A stretch of 64,000 bases of DNA from Sulfitobacter sp. F26169L (lineage in GTDB: Bacteria > Pseudomonadota > Alphaproteobacteria > Rhodobacterales > Rhodobacteraceae), in the NCBI RefSeq assembly GCF_026410285.1, contig NZ_JAPMLP010000011.1, positions 1 through 64,000 of the forward strand, read 5' to 3'. This document shows, in pieces, positions 56,535-64,000 of this stretch (positions are counted from its first letter, which is position 1; each line of letters starts with the position of its first letter). The position numbers and the translations under genes were made by a program. The notes beneath the pieces were generated by a model. It worked only from the letters and a program-made list of their open reading frames with translations, made no database searches and was not told where the DNA came from.

Positions 56535-58598
56535 CTATCCGCGGTAACGCTGGTAAAAGCTGCTGACCTTGAGGTCGGCGCCGAACAGCGGCAGCAGGGC
56601 GCGCAGCTTGTCGCGCAGGGCAGCGTCCTGTGCGTTGATGGTTTCTTCGATGGCGCGGTAGCCCCAGTAGGGCTGGCGGCCCAGTTCATTCAGGATCAGG
56701 TGTTCCTTGTCGCCGAATTCACCGAACAGGGTGGGCGTGCCGACGGTTTCCTCGATATCGCGCATCCAGCCTGTGTGGCGGTCCATACACAGCATCGCAA
56801 TGTTGCGGCGGCGGCATTCATTGGAAAAATAGATATCCACCATGCCACCATGCGCCCAGTCGGACGGGGTCAGTTGATCAAAACAATCGGAGTGGAAAGC
56901 CACCGTGCCGGTGCCCAGATTGCTGACCAGTTGCGGCGCGCGCAGCGCGTGGTGCTGGAAGTGATAGATAAAGCGGCGGCGGAAGTATTTTTTCGGCTTT
57001 TCTTCGCACAATACGCCGTGAAACCCTGAAATAACCGAATTATCATAAGCTTGCAGGCGGTTTACATGGGTGCGCACATAGTCGTGCGGATAAAAGATAT
57101 CATCGTCGCAGGTGATGAAATAGAATTTGCCCAGCCGTTTCTTGGCATCGTTGAAGGGGACAAATTTTGCGTTGTCGCGCGGATCGCCGGGCAAATCCTT
57201 GCTGAGCACCACATGCACCTTGGGGATGTTTTGCAAGAATTCGGGCACCGTGTCGAACTTGTCGAGGAACACATGCAGCTCGTCCACCTGCGGCAACAGC
57301 TGTGCGATGACCTTTGAAAACCCGTCAATACGTGCAGGGATACAGCAGACAGTGGCGACGATGGGGGCAGGGGGGGCCTCTATGGCGGCGATTGTATCGG
57401 GGTAGGTGCGCAAGGGGCGCAACGGATAGGGCGGGAAGTTGGCGCGATACCATGCGCGCCGTTTGGCCTTGTCCTCGAACCGCTTCTGGAAAATCTTGAC
57501 GTAGTTGCGCCGCAACTGCGAACTGGCCTGATCCACCGAGCCGTCTTCGCGGAAGGTCAGCATATCGGCAATCAGGGAGTTTTCGCGCAGTTCTGCCATG
57601 TAGAGCGAGACATCGATTTCCTTGATCCGCAGACGGCCGTAGAGATGGCGCAGACGCTGGAACCATTCATCGTCACCGGCTTTGCGCACCGGATCGAAAT
57701 AGCCGGTTTCCTCGAATGCCTTGCGCCGGACCGCCAGCGTGATCAGCCCGTATTTGGCATAGAGATCGGCCACCGGCACAATCCGCCCCGTGTCGGGGTT
57801 GAAGCGCAGGTATTTGCTGCGGGTGGCGATAAGGTTTTCATCCGAGAGCAGCGGCAGAACCTGTGTCATCACCCGTGCGGGGTGGGAATAATCATCCGAG
57901 TCCTGAAACATGATGATCTCGCCGCTGGCCTGCGAGATGCAGATGTTTTTAGCCAGATAGGTGCCGCCATTGGTGTTCACGCGGAAGATTTTCACGGCCT
58001 TGGGGGCCAGATCGCGCAGCTCGCACAGAACCTGCCAGCTGTCATCGGTGCTGTTGTCGTCGCAAATCACAACTTCCAGATCGGGATAGTCCTGATTGAG
58101 CAGCGAGCGCACGGCGCCACCGATGGTATCGGCGGCGTTATAGCAGGTCATCACCACAGAAACGCGCGGCAGAATGGTGCCCGCCACCGGTGCGACGGGG
58201 CCGCCGTAGCGTGCCAGTGTCATTGCGGCGAAATCGGTGCCAAGCGGGTGGTCCTTGCCCTTCCGCTCGGACGGGCTGCGCGGCACAAAGGGGCGTTTGG
58301 GGGCTGCGACGGCAGGTGTCGCAGTGCCGGTCTGCCCCGATGTGGTGTCAAGATGGTGCAGCAGCGGGTTTTGCCCAGCGGCCATCACCGTCTGGTGTTT
58401 CTTGAGGTATTCGGCGCTGTTGAAATCCGGCCCCGGATCCCGCAGCAAAAGCGCGCCGAACATGGCAAAATGCTCCGCCGGTGGCAGGGTGCTTTGGGCG
58501 ACATCGGGATAGGTGGCCAGATACCATTTTGCATCAAAAAGGGGGCTGGCCCTTATCCGTTCTGCATCCTTGCGGATCTGATCGGTTGTCGGCAGCAC
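56535..58598 (-). CDS. Double-domain glycosyltransferase with N-terminal WYL module
   Basis: The 687-residue product has a WYL-type module at ~18-80 (LFDAKWYLATYPDV...HFAMFGALLLRDPGPDFNS). A family 2 GT-A domain follows from ~145 (VSVVMTCYNAADTIGGAV, VVICDDNSTDDSW, FQDSDDYSHPARV). A second, different catalytic region lies at ~410-620 (FYFITCDDDIFYPHDYV, SNLGTGTVAFHSDCF, HGGMVDIYFS) with its own DXD-type site. It could add two sugars in polysaccharide assembly. The start is a GTG at 58598, 3 bases after the stop of the upstream dehydrogenase gene, with GAGG about 9 bases ahead, so translational coupling is likely. Confidence 0.82.
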   Translation of the reverse strand: MLPTTDQIRKDAERIRASPLFDAKWYLATYPDVAQSTLPPAEHFAMFGALLLRDPGPDFNSAEYLKKHQTVMAAGQNPLLHHLDTTSGQTGTATPAVAAPKRPFVPRSPSERKGKDHPLGTDFAAMTLARYGGPVAPVAGTILPRVSVVMTCYNAADTIGGAVRSLLNQDYPDLEVVICDDNSTDDSWQVLCELRDLAPKAVKIFRVNTNGGTYLAKNICISQASGEIIMFQDSDDYSHPARVMTQVLPLLSDENLIATRSKYLRFNPDTGRIVPVADLYAKYGLITLAVRRKAFEETGYFDPVRKAGDDEWFQRLRHLYGRLRIKEIDVSLYMAELRENSLIADMLTFREDGSVDQASSQLRRNYVKIFQKRFEDKAKRRAWYRANFPPYPLRPLRTYPDTIAAIEAPPAPIVATVCCIPARIDGFSKVIAQLLPQVDELHVFLDKFDTVPEFLQNIPKVHVVLSKDLPGDPRDNAKFVPFNDAKKRLGKFYFITCDDDIFYPHDYVRTHVNRLQAYDNSVISGFHGVLCEEKPKKYFRRRFIYHFQHHALRAPQLVSNLGTGTVAFHSDCFDQLTPSDWAHGGMVDIYFSNECRRRNIAMLCMDRHTGWMRDIEETVGTPTLFGEFGDKEHLILNELGRQPYWGYRAIEETINAQDAALRDKLRALLPLFGADLKVSSFYQRYRG

Positions 58599-58601
58599 GG
58601 C

Positions 58602-59903
58602 TTAAAGCCTCAGATCCGTGTCTTCCTGGGCGAATACCGATTTCATATCAAACAAAACCGCATCCTTTTTCATCTGCGCGCGCAGCGGCGCAACGCCGCC
58701 GGCCACAAATTCCTTATGGGCCACACCAAGGATCACGGCGTCATAACCGCCCTGCGGGGCGGGCATTTCATTGCTGATGCTGCGGTTGTATTCGTGCTCG
58801 ACTTCCTTGATGTCGGCCCAGCTGTCGCAGATGTCGACAGTCATGCCGTAGCCTTCGAGGTTCTCGACCAGATCGATCATTTTGGTGTTGCGGATGTCGG
58901 GGCAGTTTTCCTTGAAGGTAAAGCCCAGCATCAGAACTTTTGCATTCTTGATCTGCTGGCCCTTGGCGATCATCTTTTTGACCAGACGGGTGGTGGCGTT
59001 GCGCGCCATGCCATCGTTGATCTCGCGGCTGTGGCGGATGATGTCGGGGATATGGCCCACAGCCATGGATTTATGCACCAGATAGTAGGGATCAACACCG
59101 ATGCAGTGTCCGCCCACCAGACCGGGGCTGAGCTTCATGAAGTTCCATTTGGTGGCGGCGGCGTCCAGCACCGAAGAGGTATCGATGTCGAGGTGTGAAA
59201 AGATGATCGAAAGTTCGTTGATCAGGGCGATGTTGACATCGCGCTGGGTGTTTTCGATCACTTTGGACGCCTCGGCGACCTTGATGCTGGCGGCCTTGAA
59301 GGTGCCTGCGGTGATGATGGTGCCATAAAGCGCATCCACCAGATCGGCCACTTCGGGAGTAGAGCCTGAGGTGACCTTGACGATCTTGGGCAGCGGGCGT
59401 TCCTTGTCGCCGGGATTGATCCGCTCGGGGCTGTAGCCTGCGTAGAAATCCTCGTTGAAGGTCAGGCCGGAGACACGCTCGACGGCGGGCAGGCAGTCTT
59501 CCTCGGTGGCGCCGGGATAGACGGTGGATTCATAGATCACGATATCGCCGCGTTTGAGCACCTTGCCGACCGTTTCGGAGGCGGCAATCAGCGGGCGCAG
59601 GTTGGGCTGGCGGTGGCTGTCGATCGGGGTGGGGACGGCGATGATATAGACATTGCATTTGGCCAGCGCATCCAGATCGCTGGAGAATTCCAGATGAGTT
59701 GCCGATTTGAGGTTCTCGCTGTCGACCTCGCCGGTGACATCAATGCCTGTGCGCAGTTCGCCCACGCGGGGTTCGTTGATGTCAAAGCCAAGCGTGGGCC
59801 GCTTTTTCCCGAACTCTACCGCCAGAGGAAGGCCGACATAGCCAAGGCCGATGATCCCGATGTGAAGATCGTCAAGTGCGGGAAGAGAAGCAGGAGATGT
59901 CAT
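58602..59903 (-). CDS. tviB: UDP-N-acetylhexosamine 6-dehydrogenase (TviB/WbpO-like)
   Basis: The 433-residue enzyme oxidises a UDP-HexNAc to its uronic acid. IGIIGLGYVGLPLAVEFGKK binds NAD, IYESTVYPGATEEDCLP and SPERINPGDKERPLPKIVK are signature segments, and the catalytic Cys is in GLVGGHCIGVDPYYL. It is longer than, and distinct from, the Ugd at 49574. The substrate sugar (GlcNAc or GalNAc) is not decided by sequence. It leads into the glycosyltransferase gene with 3 bases between. Confidence 0.85.
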   Translation of the reverse strand: MTSPASLPALDDLHIGIIGLGYVGLPLAVEFGKKRPTLGFDINEPRVGELRTGIDVTGEVDSENLKSATHLEFSSDLDALAKCNVYIIAVPTPIDSHRQPNLRPLIAASETVGKVLKRGDIVIYESTVYPGATEEDCLPAVERVSGLTFNEDFYAGYSPERINPGDKERPLPKIVKVTSGSTPEVADLVDALYGTIITAGTFKAASIKVAEASKVIENTQRDVNIALINELSIIFSHLDIDTSSVLDAAATKWNFMKLSPGLVGGHCIGVDPYYLVHKSMAVGHIPDIIRHSREINDGMARNATTRLVKKMIAKGQQIKNAKVLMLGFTFKENCPDIRNTKMIDLVENLEGYGMTVDICDSWADIKEVEHEYNRSISNEMPAPQGGYDAVILGVAHKEFVAGGVAPLRAQMKKDAVLFDMKSVFAQEDTDLRL

Positions 59904-60033
59904 GTGAGAGCCTTCATGAAATGAGGTGTCGAATAAATGTATCTGTAAGCGATTGTTTGCCCAGTTAGTATGGCCAGACAGCGGTTTTTACAACCCAAAC
60001 TTTGTGCGGCTCAAGGCGTTGATTATGTGATGT

Positions 60034-62538
60034 TTACCACCCGTAGGCTGCGCGTGTCACCTGTAGTTGGCGTGTTGGTGAAAAGCGGTCGCGGATCAGC
60101 GGGGGGGCAGTGCGGTACACATTCTTGCGCCATTCGATATCCTTGAGCGCGGTGATGACCGCCTCTGACAATGCATCAAGGGAGCGCTCGGTGAGGTGGG
60201 CGGTATCGGGGCCTGCAACGGCCTCGGGGATGCCGCCGACGCGCGGTGCCACCACGGGCAGACCGGCAAGCTGTGCCTCGATCACCGAATTGGGCAGGCT
60301 TTCGGTGCGGGTGGTCATTACGAAGATGTCCATTTTGGCCAGCCATTCGGGCACGCCTTCGGTGATCAGGCCGGGCAGTTCAAAGCGGTCTGTCAGGCCC
60401 AGTGCGGCAATGCGTTTTTCCAGTGCGGCGCGGATCGGGCCATCGCCTACCAGCAAAAACCGCACATCGGGAATGGCCTGTGCCACACGGGCGGCCACCT
60501 CGACCCACAGCAGCGGGTCTTTCACGGGGGCAAAGCGGAACACGCTGCCCATCACCGGCGCGCGGCTGGCATCGGGGGCACGGAATGTCACCTCATCAAA
60601 GCCGAGGCGGGTTTCGTCGATGGCATTATACAGCACATCCACCCGTTCGGCGCGCACATCCATCGCGCGCGCCCAGTCGTCTGCGGCCTCGCGGCTGTTG
60701 GCGGCGATGGTGATATCTGAATCGCGCGCCATCAGCGACATGGCTTTTTCCACCAGATTTTCGCGCAAACTGTCCAGATCGGTGCCCGAGGACTGGTAGC
60801 CGCGTGTCATGCTGCCGAATTGCACCAGCGTGGCAGGGCAGCGGCTGAGCAGGGAGGCGGCGGCCATTTCGGCCTGCAAGCCGCCGCGCACGTGCATCAC
60901 TTCGGGGCGCAGGATGTGGATGGCACGGATGGCGCGGTAGAGATGGCCCAGACCGAACAGGCCGCAATGCTTCGAGATATCATCATAAAGCGGGATTTTG
61001 CGCAAACTGTCTTCGGGGTGATCCTCCAGCAACTGGTGGATGAAGTGGCCGCGCGCCTTGCCGCCGTGTTCGTCCATCTCGTAGCTGGACTGGCTTTGTG
61101 TGTGCATCAGCAGATCAAGCGATTCAAGTTCGGGGTCGGAACACAGCGAGGCGGCGAGGGCGGCAACCTGCCGTTCGGCACCGCCGATGCCCATCGAATA
61201 GGTGCTGAGCAGAACGCGGCGCGGCACTGCTTCGTAGGTGGGTTTGCCCAGCGTGCGGATCTGCGACAGCCAGAAGCGTAGAACAGGCAGGGCGGCGTCT
61301 TCGCCTGCTTTGGTGGGAATGGCGTGGCGGTTGAGGTAGATCATCGCGCGCCGCGCCTGTCCTACCAGACCGGCCGAGAGTTTCGAGGTATCGGCCAGTT
61401 CCAGCAGTTGCCATGCCTCGCGAAAGCGGCGCAGGCCGATAAACGAGCGCAACCCGACAGTGGCCGATTGCGGATCCTTGGCCCAGTCCCTGATCGGGCC
61501 GAGCACCTCAAGCGCGTGTGCGGGGCGGGACGCGGCCCAGAGCCGACCGGCCACCACATCCCGCGGGGCGGTGCCGCGGTCTGCGGCGCGGCGGATCATA
61601 CGGACATAGCGCGCCGAAACCTGTGTGCGGTCCAGCTGGTTGAGCAGCGAGAAGCGGAAGAAGAAATCATTGAGATTGGCATCGGGGTGGCGGGTAAGCT
61701 CGCGCGCCATTTTCAGACCGCCACGTATGTCTTTCTGGGTGCGTTTGATGCGCAGCAACTGGCGCTTGATCTTGGCACTGTCAGGAAAGGCCTCACCGCC
61801 TGCGGCCAGCAGCCTGTGATAGCCCGGACTGTTGGCCCGTGAGGTCAGGTTGGAACGGTTGACCACCACTTCGACCGCATCGCAATCCTGCGCCAGCAGA
61901 TCGCCCCCGTACCCCGAGGCGCAGGCCATGGCCAGCCGCTCGAATGTGTCGAGTTCGGGGTGGCCGGAAAAGGATCTGCACCAGTCCAGAATGTCGAACG
62001 GGGTGTCGGGGTCAAACTCCTGCAAACCCGATTTGCGCAGGGCGGCGCCAAATTGCGCGCGGCACGTCGTGGTTTGGGGCAGGCTGCATACAAAATGCTG
62101 CAACCGCTCCTGGGATCCGTTCTGTTGCATCTGCCGGTAGGCTCTGGCGAGCAGTTTTTCCAGCGCTTCGGAGGGGGCATCTGCGTGCGCCGCCGCGCGC
62201 AACAGTTCCAGCCCGCCCGCGCTGAGCAGCAGCGTTGCCTTGTCCAGCTGGGCCAGAATACGTTCTGCTGCAGGAACATCTTCGGCGGTCAGCCCCGCCT
62301 GTGCATCGGTGCAGCACACGGCGCTGATCCGCGCAAGAGTCTGCGCCTGTGTGGCCAGTGCGGGTTTGATCGCACCGGTGTCGGACATATCCATGGCGCG
62401 CACCATCTGCCTTGCCTGCACAAACGCGCCTTCTTGCAATGCCGATTGTATTTTTTTGAGATGGCTGGAGGATGGGAGTATCTGGTCGCCGGAATCAAAA
62501 TAAAATGAGATGTTTCTGTAAGGTAACGCAGTAAGCAA
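60034..62538 (-). CDS. GT4-type glycosyltransferase with long helical N-terminus
   Basis: The 834-residue product (if the TTG at 62538 is used) has an alpha-helical, TPR-like N-terminal ~440 residues and a GT-B glycosyltransferase C-terminus. YSMGIGGAERQVAALAASL begins the GT part near 455. FRFAPVKDPLLWVEVA, LLVGDGPIRAALEKRI and FVMTTRTESLPNSVIEAQLAGLPVVAPRVGGIPE are typical donor-site segments of family 4. The start is uncertain: the first in-frame ATG is at 62406, but the upstream residues look coding, so a TTG or GTG start is plausible. It heads the minus-strand polysaccharide genes and is divergent from the gene at 62691. Confidence 0.82.
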   Translation of the reverse strand: MLTALPYRNISFYFDSGDQILPSSSHLKKIQSALQEGAFVQARQMVRAMDMSDTGAIKPALATQAQTLARISAVCCTDAQAGLTAEDVPAAERILAQLDKATLLLSAGGLELLRAAAHADAPSEALEKLLARAYRQMQQNGSQERLQHFVCSLPQTTTCRAQFGAALRKSGLQEFDPDTPFDILDWCRSFSGHPELDTFERLAMACASGYGGDLLAQDCDAVEVVVNRSNLTSRANSPGYHRLLAAGGEAFPDSAKIKRQLLRIKRTQKDIRGGLKMARELTRHPDANLNDFFFRFSLLNQLDRTQVSARYVRMIRRAADRGTAPRDVVAGRLWAASRPAHALEVLGPIRDWAKDPQSATVGLRSFIGLRRFREAWQLLELADTSKLSAGLVGQARRAMIYLNRHAIPTKAGEDAALPVLRFWLSQIRTLGKPTYEAVPRRVLLSTYSMGIGGAERQVAALAASLCSDPELESLDLLMHTQSQSSYEMDEHGGKARGHFIHQLLEDHPEDSLRKIPLYDDISKHCGLFGLGHLYRAIRAIHILRPEVMHVRGGLQAEMAAASLLSRCPATLVQFGSMTRGYQSSGTDLDSLRENLVEKAMSLMARDSDITIAANSREAADDWARAMDVRAERVDVLYNAIDETRLGFDEVTFRAPDASRAPVMGSVFRFAPVKDPLLWVEVAARVAQAIPDVRFLLVGDGPIRAALEKRIAALGLTDRFELPGLITEGVPEWLAKMDIFVMTTRTESLPNSVIEAQLAGLPVVAPRVGGIPEAVAGPDTAHLTERSLDALSEAVITALKDIEWRKNVYRTAPPLIRDRFSPTRQLQVTRAAYGW

Positions 62539-62690
62539 ACTTGCGGCTTTCTATTGCTGGAGGGTCGTGCGGGCAAATAACCGGAATTAAATTCAATATG
62601 CGGCTTCAATGCAAGAAACAGGACGGGATGATAACTCTGTGTTAACCGACTATACGGCGTTGGCATCCCTACAGTGAAAGTCTGTTCTAC

Positions 62691-64000
62691 ATGGTAAATA
62701 GCATCACCGACGCCGGTTCTGAACACATCGAAAAGAGTTTCGAAGTCGCCAGCGCACAGTCGAGCAGGGCCCTGTTCTGGCAGGCGCGTTACATGGCGGA
62801 TGCGGGGTTTTTGCCGCATATGCCGCTGACCTTCTGGCTGATGGATGTGTGCAGACCCTCCACGATTGTCGAAATCGGTACAACATCGGGGCAGAGCTAT
62901 TTTACACTGTGTCAGGCGGCGGACCGGCTGAACCTGTCGGCCAGCTTTTACGCCTATATCGATCCGCAAGGGCCGGATGCGGCGGCAGTGCAGGAACTGA
63001 AGACCTATAACAGCAGACATTATGAGGAATTTTCGCGGATCGGGGTGAAGCCTGCGGCGGATACGCTGCGGCATTTCCCCGACGGTGGTATTGATATTCT
63101 GTCTGTGGACATGTCGCTGCCTGGCGCTGATGTGATGGCACTGTGCGACCAGTGGGATCGCAAGCTGTCCCAGCGGGGGGTCGTGCTGTTTCACAATTTT
63201 CAGGTGGCGGATGCGCCCGAACGTGAAGAGACGCTGCGCAAGCTGCTGGAGCAGCAGTCGGGCGCAAGTGACCAGGTGGTTTTCGACGAGGGCAGCGGGC
63301 TGGCCATTGTGGTGAAGGGCGCGTCTGCGGACATGCGTCTGAAACAACTGGCGGCGCTGAAATTCGGCTCGCCGGAATATAACAATGTGCATCTGGTGTT
63401 CCGCAGGCTTGGCAGGGGGCATGTGCATGAATGGTCGGCCACACAGGCCGAAGAGCAGCTCAAGGAATTGCGCCGCAAGCTGAAAGTGGCAGTCGCTGCC
63501 CAGACCGAGGCGGAGAAAACCACAGCCGCGCTGCAAGAGCAGATCGACAATCTGAAATTTCTCAGCGCCGAACGCGCCGAGCAGTTGAATGAACATCAGG
63601 TGCGTCTGGCAGAGATGCAAAAGGCCCAGACAAGCGGCCTGACACAACGCGAGACCGAGCTGGAAGATGTCCGCGCGCAGCTAGAGACGCTGACCCAGGA
63701 TATGCGCCAAAAGGATACGCAAATCGAAAAACTGCAAGCCGCAGCAAAAGCACATAGTGCCGAGAAAGCGGCCCTTGAAGCGGCTGTGGCGCAGGCGAAG
63801 ACGCAGATTGACAGCAGTACTTCGCAAAACAGGGAAACGCGGGCGCAGCTTGAGGCGCTGGAGGCCGAAAAGGCCGATCTTGCCAGCGCATTGACACAGG
63901 CGCAGGCACAGATTGAAACGCTGGGCAGTCAGGTCGAGACACAGGCGGCGCAGATGGATGTTATGCGCAACGAAGCGCGCACGCATGATGCTGCGCAGCG
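62691..64000 (+). CDS. Methyltransferase-like / coiled-coil protein, cut by the window end
   Basis: The reading frame is open for 436 codons to the last base. The N-terminus (SSRALFWQARYMADAGFLPHMPLTFWLMD..., IVEIGTTSGQSYFTLCQAADRLNL) aligns closely with that of the protein at 381-2462, giving a methyltransferase-like domain at ~20-220. From ~240 it becomes a continuous coiled coil (AEEQLKELRRKLKVAV, QLEALEAEKADLASAL). The C-terminus, which may carry a WYL-type module or a glycosyltransferase, lies outside the window. The gene is GC-rich like its neighbours and divergent from the GT4 gene, with 152 bp between. The ATG at 62691 is the only start consistent with the paralogue. Confidence 0.8.
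   Translation, partial: MVNSITDAGSEHIEKSFEVASAQSSRALFWQARYMADAGFLPHMPLTFWLMDVCRPSTIVEIGTTSGQSYFTLCQAADRLNLSASFYAYIDPQGPDAAAVQELKTYNSRHYEEFSRIGVKPAADTLRHFPDGGIDILSVDMSLPGADVMALCDQWDRKLSQRGVVLFHNFQVADAPEREETLRKLLEQQSGASDQVVFDEGSGLAIVVKGASADMRLKQLAALKFGSPEYNNVHLVFRRLGRGHVHEWSATQAEEQLKELRRKLKVAVAAQTEAEKTTAALQEQIDNLKFLSAERAEQLNEHQVRLAEMQKAQTSGLTQRETELEDVRAQLETLTQDMRQKDTQIEKLQAAAKAHSAEKAALEAAVAQAKTQIDSSTSQNRETRAQLEALEAEKADLASALTQAQAQIETLGSQVETQAAQMDVMRNEARTHDAAQ

Noticed and set aside
62289-63647. 452-codon minus-strand open frame
   Set aside because: It is antisense to the 62691 gene, whose paralogue at 381-2462 confirms the plus-strand frame.

Overview
The window looks like most of a plasmid or chromid from a marine alphaproteobacterium of the Rhodobacteraceae (Roseobacter group). 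It is GC-rich apart from a few AT-rich patches. It carries a complete RepA/ParA/ParB replication and partition block with an iteron origin and two parS-like palindromes. Around this lie a dTDP-rhamnose operon, many nucleotide-sugar and glycosyltransferase genes, and a very large set of RTX (calcium-binding nonapeptide) proteins. From memory, this combination resembles the rhamnose-operon 'biofilm plasmids' with RepA-type replicons known in roseobacters. Neither species nor circularity can be decided from the sequence.

Layout. (1) 1-4310: an IS landing zone with the tail of one IS3-family element, an AT-rich methyltransferase/coiled-coil gene, a complete IS3-family element (2549-3805) and a remnant of a third transposase. 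(2) 4311-6158: galE and a small sulfotransferase, convergent. (3) 6242-35604: thirteen RTX genes in 29 kb, eleven on the minus strand and two on the plus strand. Their N-terminal domains differ: metzincin-like proteases, nidogen-like (NIDO), CAP/SCP, pre-peptidase-C-like, a TRAP-type solute-binding domain, propeller-like and cadherin/Ig-like repeats. Twelve of the thirteen end in the same C-terminal module, which is 177 residues long in eleven cases and 176 in one. (4) 35694-42206: a family-2 glycosyltransferase, manC, rfbC-rfbB-rfbD-rfbA and a small coiled-coil protein, all on the plus strand. (5) 42203-45415: glmM and glmS. (6) 45568-49530: the replicon block. (7) 49574-62538: a minus-strand surface-polysaccharide run with ugd, an asparagine-synthetase-like protein, a large sulfotransferase, a UDP-glucuronate epimerase, a small module protein, a double glycosyltransferase, a UDP-HexNAc dehydrogenase and a GT4 glycosyltransferase. 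(8) 62691 to the end: a methyltransferase/coiled-coil gene paralogous to the one at 381-2462, cut by the window edge.

How the parts fit. The sugar genes can supply UDP-Gal, GDP-Man, dTDP-Rha, GlcN precursors, UDP-GlcA, UDP-GalA and a UDP-HexNAc uronate. Two sulfotransferases suggest a sulfated acidic polysaccharide. A short module of the type WYLxxYPDV recurs in at least four proteins, alone or attached to a glycosyltransferase or a methyltransferase/coiled-coil protein. The RTX proteins are probably type I secretion substrates that share one export and cap cassette, but no ABC exporter, membrane-fusion protein or TolC gene is present in the window, so export would depend on genes elsewhere. 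The most unusual feature is this array of diverse cargo domains on a length-invariant C-terminal module, including what appears to be a TRAP solute-receptor domain without a signal peptide.
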